64,000 bases of DNA. Source: Paenibacillus montaniterrae. Lineage in GTDB: Bacteria > Bacillota > Bacilli > Paenibacillales > Paenibacillaceae. Location: assembly GCF_018403185.1 (NCBI RefSeq), contig NZ_BOSE01000001.1:930001-994000 (forward strand), written 5' to 3'. Shown here one piece after another: positions 18,212-27,614 of the stretch (position 1 is its first letter; each line of letters starts with the position of its first letter). The translations under genes were made by a program, and so were the position numbers. Below the pieces are notes generated by a model. That model was not told the origin of the DNA. It saw only the letters and a list, made by a program, of their open reading frames with translations, and did not search any database.

Positions 18212-18511
18212 ATGAAATCGAGAAACATCATCAGCTATATCGTGCTTCTGCTGATTGTGCTTGGCGTAGTGGTGACTCTAATCGAGCATCCGCTGCTCAT
18301 TATCATCCCGCTCGTGCTGTTTGGGCTGATCGTGTACTGGATCAAAAAACCGCCTGCCTTTCTTAATAAAGGGCGGCAAGCAGATAACGGCTATTACCGT
18401 GCTGCAAGCAAGCAAAGTAAAGCCAAGAAAGAACGTCCACGCTCCAAAACTGTACCGTTCAAAGTAATTGAAGGCGGCCGTGACGATAATGATACGCCGC
18501 GTTATCATTAA
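18212..18511 (+). CDS. YqhP-like small membrane protein
   Basis: A 99-residue protein with two N-terminal membrane helices (about residues 7-25 and 28-46) and a basic, unstructured C-terminus rich in Lys, Arg and Ser. It follows yqhQ with AAAGGAG upstream of its ATG. The position matches yqhP of Bacillus, but sequence identity cannot be confirmed by eye. Function unknown. Confidence 0.7.
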   Translation: MKSRNIISYIVLLLIVLGVVVTLIEHPLLIIIPLVLFGLIVYWIKKPPAFLNKGRQADNGYYRAASKQSKAKKERPRSKTVPFKVIEGGRDDNDTPRYH

Positions 18512-18558
18512 ACTTTTGACGAAGATGGCTGCGGCACATAGGGCTTAAAGCCAAGGAA

Positions 18559-18607
18559 TAAAAAATGCTGAACAAGGAAGCAACCCTTCCCGTTCAGCAT
18601 TTTTTAT
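18559..18607. terminator. Bidirectional terminator between the yqhP-like gene and mntR
   Basis: ATGCTGAAC pairs with GTTCAGCAT. Six A residues precede and six T residues follow, so it can stop convergent transcription from both sides. Confidence 0.92.
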
Positions 18608-18621
18608 TTGCTTGCTTTTGC

Positions 18622-19047
18622 TTATTCCTCAGATTCCATTTCCTTGCGAACCTGCTGCAAATCTTCCAATCTCGAACCATCTCTACGGAAATACTCAACC
18701 AGCGTTTCAATACAAGTGATAGAATCCCAGCTTAAATGATGCTCGATACCTTCCACGTCACGATATATATTTTCAGCTTGTACACCAATTGTCGTTAAAA
18801 AAGCTTCCAGAAGCTGATGTCTCTCCATCAAGCGCTTGCCCATCTTTTTTCCTTTTGGCGTAAGTATAAGTCCACGATACTTTTCATAGATCAGATAGTT
18901 GTCCTTATCAAGCTTTTGAATCATTTTCGTTACTGAAGATGGATGGACAGACAAGCCTTCCGCGATATCTGATACGCGCGCGTACCCCTTTTCTTCCATT
19001 AATTTGTAAATTCGTTCCAAGTAGTCTTCCATGCTCGGAGTCGGCAT
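18622..19047 (-). CDS. mntR: Manganese-responsive transcriptional regulator MntR
   Basis: DtxR-family repressor that senses Mn(II) and controls manganese uptake genes. The 141-residue protein begins [20 protein letters not shown] and contains the wing-helix sequence [20 protein letters not shown] and metal-site residues in [14 protein letters not shown], closely matching B. subtilis MntR. The ATG has GGGGG upstream; the open frame extends six codons more. Its neighbours are zinc-uptake genes, but a separate promoter suggests its own control. Confidence 0.95.
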   Translation of the reverse strand: MPTPSMEDYLERIYKLMEEKGYARVSDIAEGLSVHPSSVTKMIQKLDKDNYLIYEKYRGLILTPKGKKMGKRLMERHQLLEAFLTTIGVQAENIYRDVEGIEHHLSWDSITCIETLVEYFRRDGSRLEDLQQVRKEMESEE

Positions 19048-19100
19048 TGAAGAACCCCCTATCATTGCTTCTTCACCGTTACATTGGTGTCACTTGATCT

Positions 19101-19130
19101 ATCATACACTTTTTTGGCATAATTCTGCAA
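19101..19130 (-). promoter_or_regulatory. SigA-type promoter of mntR
   Basis: Minus-strand TTGCAG and TATGAT are separated by 18 bases, about 55 bases before the mntR start. Confidence 0.5.
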
Positions 19131-19165
19131 CTTTTGCAGGAAGAAAAGACTACGGAAATGGTATG

Positions 19166-19888
19166 TTAAAACTTCAACCAATCAGGCGTAATCATATTTA
19201 GCCAAACCGTAATTTTCGTCATCTGATCGGTAAACAGCAATATTCCCATCAAAATCATAACTGCTCCACCAAGCTTCATAATGCGATTCGAATACTTCAG
19301 TATCCAGCGAGATGAGCCAAGGAAAAAAGCCATTACAAAAAACGGAATTGCGAAGCCAAGCGCATAGGCTGTTGTCAAGGAAAACCATGTGCCAGGCTGA
19401 GCTGCTGCCATTCCCATTATTGCAGTAAGCGCTGGCCCCATGCACGGTGTCCAGCCTGCCGAAAAGCCAAGCCCGAAAATGTACGAGCCAACATAGCTCG
19501 TCTTTTTCGGAATAAGGTTGAAGCGCGCTTCCTTCATAAGCAGCCGCGGCTGAAAAATGCCTAACAGGAACAAGCCCATCAGGATGATCAATATCGCAGA
19601 CAAACGTCTGACCAGACCGCTATATTCCTGAAACAGCTCGCTAAAAGCGTTCGCTCCATAAGCTAAAGCATAGTAAACCGTGCTAAAGCCCAAAATAAAA
19701 AAGAGCGTATGGCTTAGCATTAGCCAGCGGTTCTTTCCTTGCACCTCAGAGGAAGTTAGTTCAGAAACGGATATCCCCGTAATATAGGAAAGATAGGATG
19801 GATATAAAGGCAGGCAGCAAGGCGATATAAACGATGCTATCCCTGCTGCAAAAGCGATCCACAGCGTAACCTCATTCAATTGATTCAC
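19166..19888 (-). CDS. ccdA: CcdA-type thiol:disulfide transmembrane protein
   Basis: Six-helix DsbD/CcdA-family protein that passes reducing equivalents across the membrane for cytochrome c maturation and related extracytoplasmic reduction. The 240-residue product has the two cysteine motifs ISPCCLPLYPSYLSYITG in helix 1 and GWTPCMGPALTAIM in helix 4. It starts 12 bases after the znuB stop with AAGAGGTG upstream, which places it in the zinc-transport unit. This linkage is not standard and could reflect protection of exported thiol or metal-binding proteins. Confidence 0.92.
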   Translation of the reverse strand: MNQLNEVTLWIAFAAGIASFISPCCLPLYPSYLSYITGISVSELTSSEVQGKNRWLMLSHTLFFILGFSTVYYALAYGANAFSELFQEYSGLVRRLSAILIILMGLFLLGIFQPRLLMKEARFNLIPKKTSYVGSYIFGLGFSAGWTPCMGPALTAIMGMAAAQPGTWFSLTTAYALGFAIPFFVMAFFLGSSRWILKYSNRIMKLGGAVMILMGILLFTDQMTKITVWLNMITPDWLKF

Positions 19889-19900
19889 CTCTTCATAAGT

Positions 19901-20698
19901 TTACGTCACACGCGAGATGATATTGCGTCCCAGCAAAATAAGCAGCAGTACAGCGATCAGAACTAGAACAATCGTTCCTCCTGCCGCCAAATTCCATACC
20001 CCTGCGATCAGCAAGCCCGCAATCACTGCAAGCTCTCCGACAAGTACAACGATAACAATGCTTTGCTTGAAGCTTTTTGCCAGCAGCAAACTGCATGCAG
20101 CCGGAATCGTCAGCAGCGCCGATACGAGCAGACCACCGACAATTTTAATGGAAATGCTAATGACAAGTGCAGTTAACACGCTGATCATAACATTATAATA
20201 GCTGACAGGCAAGCCGCTTACCGAAGCCGCTTCCTCATCAAAGGTAATTAAAAACAAGCCATGCAAATGTCTGCCGACAATAAGTAGAACAACAACTGTA
20301 ACTGCCAGCATCGCCCACAAATCAGTTGGTGTTAACGTATAGATAAAGCCGAATAGAAAGCTGTTCGGATCCATGCTCAAATCCCGTCCAAGTGTAAAAA
20401 ATATCGAGGCGAGCGCAATTCCGCCCGACATAATAATCGCTAGCGACAGCTCTGCATAGCTTTTATATGATTTGCGCAGCTTTTCAATTGCAAATGATGC
20501 AAGCAGCGAAAAGATAAGTCCAAACACAATCGGAAAATCACCGATGACAAAGCCTAATGCTACCCCAGCTATCGCAGCGTGGCTCAATGTGTCGCCGATC
20601 ATCGACAGTCGGCGCAGCACTAAAAATATACCGATCAACGGGGCGGTAATGCCGATTAGCAGGCCGCCAATCAAAGCCCGCTGAAAAAATCCACTCAT
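19901..20698 (-). CDS. znuB: Zinc ABC transporter permease
   Basis: ABC-3 family permease with about eight hydrophobic helices over 265 residues, carrying the family segment RLSMIGDTLSHAAIAGVALGF. It partners the ATPase and His-rich binding protein encoded upstream. The start was set at the ATG giving MSGFFQRALIGGLL, 13 bases after the znuC stop; the open frame extends into znuC. Zinc rather than manganese is inferred from the binding protein and the Zur-type operator. Confidence 0.92.
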   Translation of the reverse strand: MSGFFQRALIGGLLIGITAPLIGIFLVLRRLSMIGDTLSHAAIAGVALGFVIGDFPIVFGLIFSLLASFAIEKLRKSYKSYAELSLAIIMSGGIALASIFFTLGRDLSMDPNSFLFGFIYTLTPTDLWAMLAVTVVVLLIVGRHLHGLFLITFDEEAASVSGLPVSYYNVMISVLTALVISISIKIVGGLLVSALLTIPAACSLLLAKSFKQSIVIVVLVGELAVIAGLLIAGVWNLAAGGTIVLVLIAVLLLILLGRNIISRVT

Positions 20699-20711
20699 TA
20701 TGATATCCAAG

Positions 20712-21500
20712 CTAATTTCCTTCTTTCTGGCTTTCCATCTGGGCACGCAAATGCTTCAGACTATGCGCTAGATTTTGCTCAACGCAATCCTGTGTTTCAT
20801 GAGAATGGCGAATATAAAAATTAAGCTTTCCTGCACTTGAGACTGGCTCTTCCCCCAAGTACCCCTTAATCATTTCCATATCATGCGATACCATTAAAAA
20901 CGTCATATTATGATGCTGATGCATATGCTTGATCATATGAAAAAAGCTTTCCTGTGTTTCATAGTCGATCCCAACAGTCGGTTCATCCAAAATTAATAAG
21001 GAAGGATTATTAATAAGCGCTCGTGCAAGAAAAACACGCTGCTGCTGCCCGCCCGAAAGCTCGCCGATCCGCTTGCCTGCAAGATCCTCAACGCCCATAG
21101 CCATTAATGCATCGCTGCACTTTATTTCATCCTCGCGTGAATGACGGCCAAACCATTTGCGTTTTCCTACCAGACCGGAAAGCACAACCTCCTTGACTGT
21201 CGCTGGAAAAAGAGGATTCAAGTTATTTTTCTGTGGAACGTAGCCGATTTTATTCCATGCTTTAAACTGTGAAATCGGCTCGCCAAACAGCCTTACCTCT
21301 CCTGTGGTCGGTTTAAGCAAGCCAACAATTATTCGAAGCATCGTCGTTTTGCCAGCGCCATTCGTGCCGATCAAGCCGATAAAGTCGCGTTCCTTAACAC
21401 TAAAGCTAATATTGCTGATCACATTTCTCTGCTGATAGGAGAACGATACCGAATCTACTGTAATGATGTCCCGGTGACAATCTGCTGTTCCTATGCTCAT
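20712..21500 (-). CDS. znuC: Zinc ABC transporter ATP-binding protein
   Basis: ATPase of the znuABC uptake system. The 262-residue protein has Walker A GTNGAGKTTMLRI, signature LSGGQQQRVFLARAL, Walker B LLILDEPTVGID and the switch histidine in MVSHD. The C-terminal about 45 residues are an extra His/Cys-containing tail (IRHSHETQDC). The ATG was chosen with GGAGG six bases upstream; the frame stays open back into znuA. Confidence 0.93.
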   Translation of the reverse strand: MSIGTADCHRDIITVDSVSFSYQQRNVISNISFSVKERDFIGLIGTNGAGKTTMLRIIVGLLKPTTGEVRLFGEPISQFKAWNKIGYVPQKNNLNPLFPATVKEVVLSGLVGKRKWFGRHSREDEIKCSDALMAMGVEDLAGKRIGELSGGQQQRVFLARALINNPSLLILDEPTVGIDYETQESFFHMIKHMHQHHNMTFLMVSHDMEMIKGYLGEEPVSSAGKLNFYIRHSHETQDCVEQNLAHSLKHLRAQMESQKEGN

Positions 21501-21522
21501 TTTTTCCTCCTTCACAGCAAAA

Positions 21523-21543
21523 CGGAGCTTTTCGCAAGCTCCG
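21523..21543 (-). other. Small hairpin in the znuA–znuC gap
   Basis: Minus-strand CGGAGCTT and AAGCTCCG enclose a five-base loop and are followed by TTTTG. It could be a weak attenuator lowering znuC/znuB relative to the binding protein, or an mRNA-stability element protecting the znuA message. Confidence 0.45.
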
Positions 21544-21561
21544 CAGCCAATTCCATTATAT

Positions 21562-22788
21562 CTATTGTAATGCTTCAACTAAATTTTGCAAGTTCCGTTC
21601 CATAAGTGTCAAATAATCTTGACCGTCCTGCTCCTCTTTAGTAGTCAAGCCCTCTAGAGAATGGATGACATTCGTATCCACCTTCGCTTCGCTCGCCAGC
21701 ATTTTAGCTAATTTATCAGATACCAGCTCTTCGAAGAAAATGACTCTGACTCCCTCTTCTTTTACAAGATCAGCAATATTTTTAATATCCTGTGCTCTTG
21801 GTTCAGCGCTTGGCGACAGCCCCATAATCGAAATCTGCTTCAAATTATAATCACGCGCCACATAACCGAATGATTGATGCGATACAACGATGGTGCGCAG
21901 CGACACATTAGCAAGCTCCTGCTCGTATCGCTCATCCAACGCTGCCAGCTTCTCTCTTAGCGTCTCATAGTTTTGCTCGTAAACAGCGGAATTTTCCGGG
22001 TCAACTTCAACCAAGCTGTCCTTAATGTTGCTTGCAAGTATAAGTGCTGATTTTGGAGATACCCATGTATGCGGATCTAATCCATGACTGTGGTCATGAG
22101 AGTGCCCATGGTCATGCTCTTCAGTTGCAGCTTCCTCTTCATGGGCATGGTCATGCTCTTCAGTTGCAGCCTCGCCTTCATGCGCGTGGTCATGCTCTTC
22201 AGTTGCAGCCTCGCCTTCATGTGCATGGTCATGCTCCTCGGTTGCAGCTTCCTCTTCATGGGCATGGTCATGCTCTTCAGTTGCAGCTTCCTCTTCGTGT
22301 GCATGGTCATGCTCTTCAGTTGCAGCCTCGCCTTCATGTGCATGGTCATGCTCCTCGGTTGCAGCTTCGCCTTCATGCGCGTGGTCATGCTCTTCTTCAG
22401 CGGCAGTCGTATCAATAATATCAATGCCGCCGCTCACTTCCTTGATCACAACCTTGCTATCCTTCTCCAGGCCATTGACAAAGCTGTCAATCCATGTTTC
22501 CAGGCCAACTCCATGGTATAGCAGCAAATCAGCTGCAGAAGCCGTTAGCAAATCCTTGCTTTTTGGCGACCAATCATGCGGTTCAACACCAGTAGCAATC
22601 AGGTTCGTCACCTTAACCTGGTCTCCGCCAATTTGCTGTGTCAAATAATAAATAGGATAAAAGCTGGTCACAACATTTAGTCGTGCGTCGCTGCTATTTT
22701 CAGCCGAATTTTTTTCATTATTGCCGCATGCAGCCACAAACAGCAAGCAAGCAATCAACAGTACAGAAAAGATCTTTTTGTTCATCAT
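21562..22788 (-). CDS. znuA: Zinc-binding lipoprotein with a 7-copy His-rich repeat loop
   Basis: High-affinity zinc-binding lipoprotein of an ABC uptake system. The signal peptide ends in the lipobox VAAC with the lipidated Cys at residue 21. The cluster A-I lobes are evident: ATGVEPHDWSPKSKDL and YHGVGLETW before the loop, LDPHTWVSPKSALILA and VSHQSFGYVARDY after. Between them seven consecutive 13-residue repeats (HDHAHEGEAATEE or the HEEE form, residues 134-224) plus HDHGHSHDHSHG form an unusually long metal-gathering loop. A Zur-type operator overlaps its promoter. First gene of znuA-znuC-znuB-ccdA. Confidence 0.95.
   Translation of the reverse strand: MMNKKIFSVLLIACLLFVAACGNNEKNSAENSSDARLNVVTSFYPIYYLTQQIGGDQVKVTNLIATGVEPHDWSPKSKDLLTASAADLLLYHGVGLETWIDSFVNGLEKDSKVVIKEVSGGIDIIDTTAAEEEHDHAHEGEAATEEHDHAHEGEAATEEHDHAHEEEAATEEHDHAHEEEAATEEHDHAHEGEAATEEHDHAHEGEAATEEHDHAHEEEAATEEHDHGHSHDHSHGLDPHTWVSPKSALILASNIKDSLVEVDPENSAVYEQNYETLREKLAALDERYEQELANVSLRTIVVSHQSFGYVARDYNLKQISIMGLSPSAEPRAQDIKNIADLVKEEGVRVIFFEELVSDKLAKMLASEAKVDTNVIHSLEGLTTKEEQDGQDYLTLMERNLQNLVEALQ
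22117..22389 (-). repeat. Seven tandem 39-bp repeats inside znuA
   Basis: Each unit encodes HDHAHE(G/E)EAATEE. Units differ mainly at the sixth to seventh residues (HEGE, HEGE, HEEE, HEEE, HEGE, HEGE, HEEE) and at silent positions. Copy number is a multiple of three bases, so slippage would change loop length without breaking the frame. Confidence 0.95.
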
Positions 22789-22824
22789 TTTTCTCTGACT
22801 CCTATTTTCATAGATTAATAGTAA

Positions 22825-22839
22825 TCGTTACAATTACGA
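22825..22839. promoter_or_regulatory. Zur-type operator upstream of znuA
   Basis: TCGTTACAATTACGA matches the Bacillus Zur box TCGTAATnATTACGA at 12 of 14 fixed positions. It overlaps the predicted transcription start. A further half-site (TCGTAAT) lies at 22862-22868 in the promoter spacer. Confidence 0.8.
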
Positions 22840-22844
22840 AAACT

Positions 22845-22873
22845 ATTATATGATCTGTTAATCGTAATGTCAA
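22845..22873 (-). promoter_or_regulatory. Consensus SigA promoter of znuA
   Basis: On the minus strand TTGACA and TATAAT are separated by exactly 17 bases, a perfect consensus. With a Zur operator on the start site and a half-site in the spacer it should be strong when zinc is low and tightly repressed otherwise. Confidence 0.85.
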
Positions 22874-22896
22874 CTATTTACTTGCAATTCGATTCC

Positions 22897-22948
22897 ATAA
22901 AAAATGAGATTGTCAGAAAGTCAGTGAAAACTGACCATCTGAGCAATC
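22897..22948 (-). terminator. Probable terminator after metG
   Basis: Minus-strand GATTG...GGTCAG–TTTTCA–CTGACT...CAATC forms an interrupted stem followed by TCATTTTTT, about 25 bases after the metG stop. Confidence 0.6.
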
Positions 22949-22971
22949 CCAATTTCCCCACATATATTATT

Positions 22972-25230
<2,259 letters not shown>

Positions 25231-25235
25231 CCTAT

Positions 25236-25264
25236 AATATAAAAAAACTGACTGGCAAAGTCAA
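25236..25264 (-). promoter_or_regulatory. SigA promoter of the metG T-box transcript
   Basis: Minus-strand TTGACT and TATATT with 17-base spacing, just upstream of the T-box leader. Confidence 0.65.
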
Positions 25265-25326
25265 GTCGAGAAGGCATTCCCCTAGCAACATGAAGCACTG
25301 CTGCCGTTCCAGTTGTTCACCGGCGC

Positions 25327-25593
25327 TCATCGCTTCTTCGGCTTTGGCTCAGGCACAAAATCTACGCCGCCTGGATGAAACGGATGGCATTTGCAAATTC
25401 GCTTCACAGTCAACCAGCCGCCTTTCAACGCTCCATGCTTGTCTATCGCTTCCAGCCCATACGCGGAGCAGGTCGGATAAAAACGACAGGACGGCGGCGT
25501 GTGCGGCGATATGATATGGCGATAAGCAAGAATCGGCGCCTTAGCTATTTTTTTGGGCCATGATTGTTTTGTGGATGCGCTAGCCATAGCCAA
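25327..25593 (-). CDS. yidD: Membrane protein insertion efficiency factor YidD
   Basis: Small, amphipathic protein that assists YidC-dependent membrane insertion. The 88 residues contain the family core [31 protein letters not shown], with three conserved cysteines ([17 protein letters not shown]). The start is TTG directly after the zur stop (TAATTG), eight bases from AAGGAG; an ATG two codons on is possible. Basic N- and C-termini are typical. It is cotranscribed with zur. Confidence 0.92.
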   Translation of the reverse strand: MAMASASTKQSWPKKIAKAPILAYRHIISPHTPPSCRFYPTCSAYGLEAIDKHGALKGGWLTVKRICKCHPFHPGGVDFVPEPKPKKR

Positions 25594-26022
25594 TTATTGC
25601 GCTCCTTCTTCTGCTGCACAGCTTTGGCAATGTCCGAACACTTCAAATTTATGCCGAAGCACCTTGAAATCGGAAGGCACGTCCGTCTGCTCCATCGGGC
25701 AAAATTTGATCGGATACGTTTTGCCGCAGCCGAGGCAAATCATATGATGATGATGATCATGCTCACGGCAATGAAGCTTGAACTTGACTCCTTCCTCAAA
25801 CATTACCTGTTCAAGCACACCAAGCTCCTCCATGACGCGCAAATTTCGGTACACGGTATCGAAGCTGAGGCCAGAATACGTTCTGCCCATATATTCATAA
25901 ACATCCTTAGGCGATAAGTAGCCATCTGTCTCAAAAAACAGCTTCGCCAACGTTCTGCGCTGATCGGTTACTCTTAAGCCATTGGAAGACATGAGCGAGA
26001 CGATTTCGTCGATCGTTTGCAT
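25594..26022 (-). CDS. zur: Fur-family zinc uptake regulator Zur
   Basis: A 142-residue Fur-family repressor. The winged helix is at about residues 10-80 (LSFDTVYRNLRVMEELGVLE), the His-rich metal site at HCREHDHHHHMICLGCGKT, and two CxxC pairs (CLGC, CQSC) form the structural zinc site. The sequence parallels B. subtilis Zur, including the PMEQ and HKFEVFG segments. Zur-type operator sequence in front of znuA, 3 kb away, supports the zinc assignment over Fur or PerR. A good ribosome site (GGAGG) precedes the ATG. Confidence 0.9.
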   Translation of the reverse strand: MQTIDEIVSLMSSNGLRVTDQRRTLAKLFFETDGYLSPKDVYEYMGRTYSGLSFDTVYRNLRVMEELGVLEQVMFEEGVKFKLHCREHDHHHHMICLGCGKTYPIKFCPMEQTDVPSDFKVLRHKFEVFGHCQSCAAEEGAQ

Positions 26023-26068
26023 AAACGCTCCTCCAAACTATACAAATTCTATTTCTTCTTGCGGTATC

Positions 26069-26094
26069 AAAAAGCTCTCTATTTTCAAGAGAGC
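26069..26094 (-). terminator. Intrinsic terminator upstream of zur
   Basis: Minus-strand GCTCTCT and AGAGAGC enclose a seven-base loop and are followed by TTTTTGAT. It lies directly after the stop of the 74-residue membrane protein gene. Confidence 0.88.
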
Positions 26095-26319
26095 CTAGCC
26101 ATTAATACGCATATTGCTTAAAAATGCCACGCTCATTGCAATAAACAGAACTGCGGTTACGGCAATAAACATGTTGCGAATCCTTTTGAACTTGCCAACT
26201 TTTTGCGGGTTAGATTGCTCCAGAGCCGCCATTGTGACAGCACGCTGCATAAATAGCGTTACGATGAAGGATGCCACAAAAAAGATGTTGATTACAAACC
26301 AAACTGCCGTCAAATTCAT
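26095..26319 (-). CDS. Small two-helix membrane protein, unknown
   Basis: A 74-residue protein with two hydrophobic helices (about residues 3-24 and 48-68) separated by a basic, soluble loop (NPQKVGKFKRIRN). The ATG giving MNLTAVWFVINIFF has GGAGGTG seven bases upstream. It follows the next small membrane gene by 14 bases, so the two are probably translated together. I do not recognise the family. Confidence 0.75.
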   Translation of the reverse strand: MNLTAVWFVINIFFVASFIVTLFMQRAVTMAALEQSNPQKVGKFKRIRNMFIAVTAVLFIAMSVAFLSNMRING

Positions 26320-26333
26320 GCTGTCACCTCCAA

Positions 26334-26534
26334 CTAGATATACCATATGTTAAGCATAATGACAAATAGTATGGAGCTTGCAACTGCACCACCAAAGCTC
26401 ATCCAGCCAGCACGATAGCGCTGCTGAAACATTTTTAAAATCCCGAAGCTTAGCAGACCAAAAACAAGCAGAATAAATACGACAGCAAATATAAAGAAAT
26501 CCGCTGAAACATTACTGACATCTACTACAGACAA
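26334..26534 (-). CDS. Small two-helix membrane protein, unknown
   Basis: A 66-residue protein with two hydrophobic helices (about residues 12-35 and 45-64) joined by a short basic segment (FQQRYRAGW). GTGAGGGAG precedes the ATG. It forms a tight pair with the 74-residue gene downstream and ends at the shared terminator. Similar size and topology suggest a heteromeric membrane pair, but no function is known to me. Confidence 0.72.
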   Translation of the reverse strand: MSVVDVSNVSADFFIFAVVFILLVFGLLSFGILKMFQQRYRAGWMSFGGAVASSILFVIMLNIWYI

Positions 26535-26596
26535 TGTTTACACTCCCTCACGTTACATATCGCAATCTCTTGTCATTATACTAAATCGCAGCTCTA

Positions 26597-27016
26597 TTAG
26601 CTAGTTTGAATATAATGCTCGAAAAATTTTCTCGGACGCGGGCGCTTTGCCAGCCGCACCTGAAGCTCGTGCTCTACTATTTTGGCGCGGCAATATTTGG
26701 GCTTTACCAGCTTGGGCAGCTTGATCATTTCAATCGTTTCATCAGGCAGTCCTTCGATTCGAATATAGTCCTCTCTAACGAAAAGCTTCAGCTCCTCAGG
26801 CTCGTAATGGAGCGGCAACGCATATAGTACATCAATATGCTCCTTTCCTTCTTTAAACCGGTAGTTTTGCGTCGCTGTTCGTTCCTTGCTATCCCTTGAG
26901 GCATTTTTTAAGCTGCTGAAAAACTGCTCAACAACAGGAATGTCCTTAAACGCCTCCATTCCTTTTTCAAAATTGGTTGCATTCAACCATTTTTCAATAT
27001 CAGACCATCTATTCAT
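26597..27016 (-). CDS. Hsp20/alpha-crystallin-like protein next to gerP (possible spore protein)
   Basis: A 139-residue soluble protein. The C-terminal half (about residues 62-130) has the strand pattern of the small heat-shock fold, with EELKLFVREDYIRIEGLPDE and ending VEHELQVRLAKRPR. The N-terminal half is helical. Related proteins (CotP/GerT-like) occur in spore coats and in germination, and the gene lies head-to-head with gerPA, so a spore role is likely but inferred. The ATG has AAGGTGAG five bases upstream; the frame extends 19 more codons. Confidence 0.6.
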   Translation of the reverse strand: MNRWSDIEKWLNATNFEKGMEAFKDIPVVEQFFSSLKNASRDSKERTATQNYRFKEGKEHIDVLYALPLHYEPEELKLFVREDYIRIEGLPDETIEMIKLPKLVKPKYCRAKIVEHELQVRLAKRPRPRKFFEHYIQTS

Positions 27017-27095
27017 ACGCTCACCTTCGCATTCATATTTTAACTGATACAGCATATGCAATGATCTGCCCATGGGCTACGATGCTTTGCATTGT

Positions 27096-27123
27096 CACGT
27101 CTGGGCGAATGCTGCATAGACTA
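27096..27123 (+). promoter_or_regulatory. SigK-type promoter of gerP
   Basis: CAC(G) and CATAGACTA are separated by about 16 bases, fitting the SigK consensus including the full CATAnnnTA. It is 29 bases before the gerPA start. gerP is SigK-dependent in Bacillus, so position and biology agree. Confidence 0.6.
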
Positions 27124-27151
27124 CTATAAAACGTTGAAAGCAGGTGAGGCT

Positions 27152-27373
27152 ATGCCGGCCTTTGTAGGATTTGTTAATATCGTCAGCAATGGTTCAGGGG
27201 CAGTTGTACAATTCGGTGATGCGGTAGGAGTCACACCAACCAGCTCCTCAAAAACATTTGCAGGTGCTGGATCCTTTTTAACTGGCAGCCTGGCCAATTC
27301 CAATACTGGCGCGAGTGCTACAAATTCCTTGGATAACGAGGTTGTTGGTAATCTAGGGGGAGCTACATCATAA
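27152..27373 (+). CDS. gerPA: Spore germination protein GerPA
   Basis: A 73-residue GerPA/GerPF-family protein beginning MPAFVGFVNIVSNGSGAVVQ and continuing with the family pattern FGDAVGVTPTSSSKTFAGAG. The gerP genes help germinants pass the spore coat. AGGTGAGG precedes the ATG. GerPA and GerPF belong to the same family, and since no separate gerPF is found after gerPE the label PA rests on first position in the operon. Confidence 0.9.
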   Translation: MPAFVGFVNIVSNGSGAVVQFGDAVGVTPTSSSKTFAGAGSFLTGSLANSNTGASATNSLDNEVVGNLGGATS

Positions 27374-27582
27374 TGACAATCAATGTTCAACAGCATATTT
27401 ACATTGGAAGCTTGCGAATTGAGGCGATCAGCAACAGCTCTATGCTGCAGATCGGAACTTCCGGAGGGGTGAATGCGACTTCCTATACAACTGACCAGGC
27501 GGCAGCGGGTACTCCTGCTGATGGAACCTATCCTACTGAATTTTTCAGTCCTTCAATCGTGCCTCTGCCTAATCCAACTTAA
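27373..27582 (+). CDS. gerPB: Spore germination protein GerPB
   Basis: A 69-residue protein opening MTINVQQHIYIGSLRIEAIS with the GerPB/GerPD motif SSMLQIGTSG. The start overlaps the gerPA stop (TAATG), indicating translational coupling. The Ala/Thr/Pro-rich C-terminal half is typical of the family. Confidence 0.88.
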   Translation: MTINVQQHIYIGSLRIEAISNSSMLQIGTSGGVNATSYTTDQAAAGTPADGTYPTEFFSPSIVPLPNPT

Positions 27583-27614
27583 ATTCAAATCCATAATGAA
27601 GGGCTCTGATCACT

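Noticed and set aside
22117..22389. Possible CRISPR array
   Set aside because: Repeats are contiguous without unique spacers and encode the histidine loop of znuA. The A and B arrays likewise lack regular short repeats and spacers.
22044..22521. Three long overlapping frames opposite or alongside znuA (115-145 codons)
   Set aside because: They are shadows of the 39-bp tandem repeat, whose length divisible by three keeps several frames open. Their translations are low-complexity Met/Leu/His strings.
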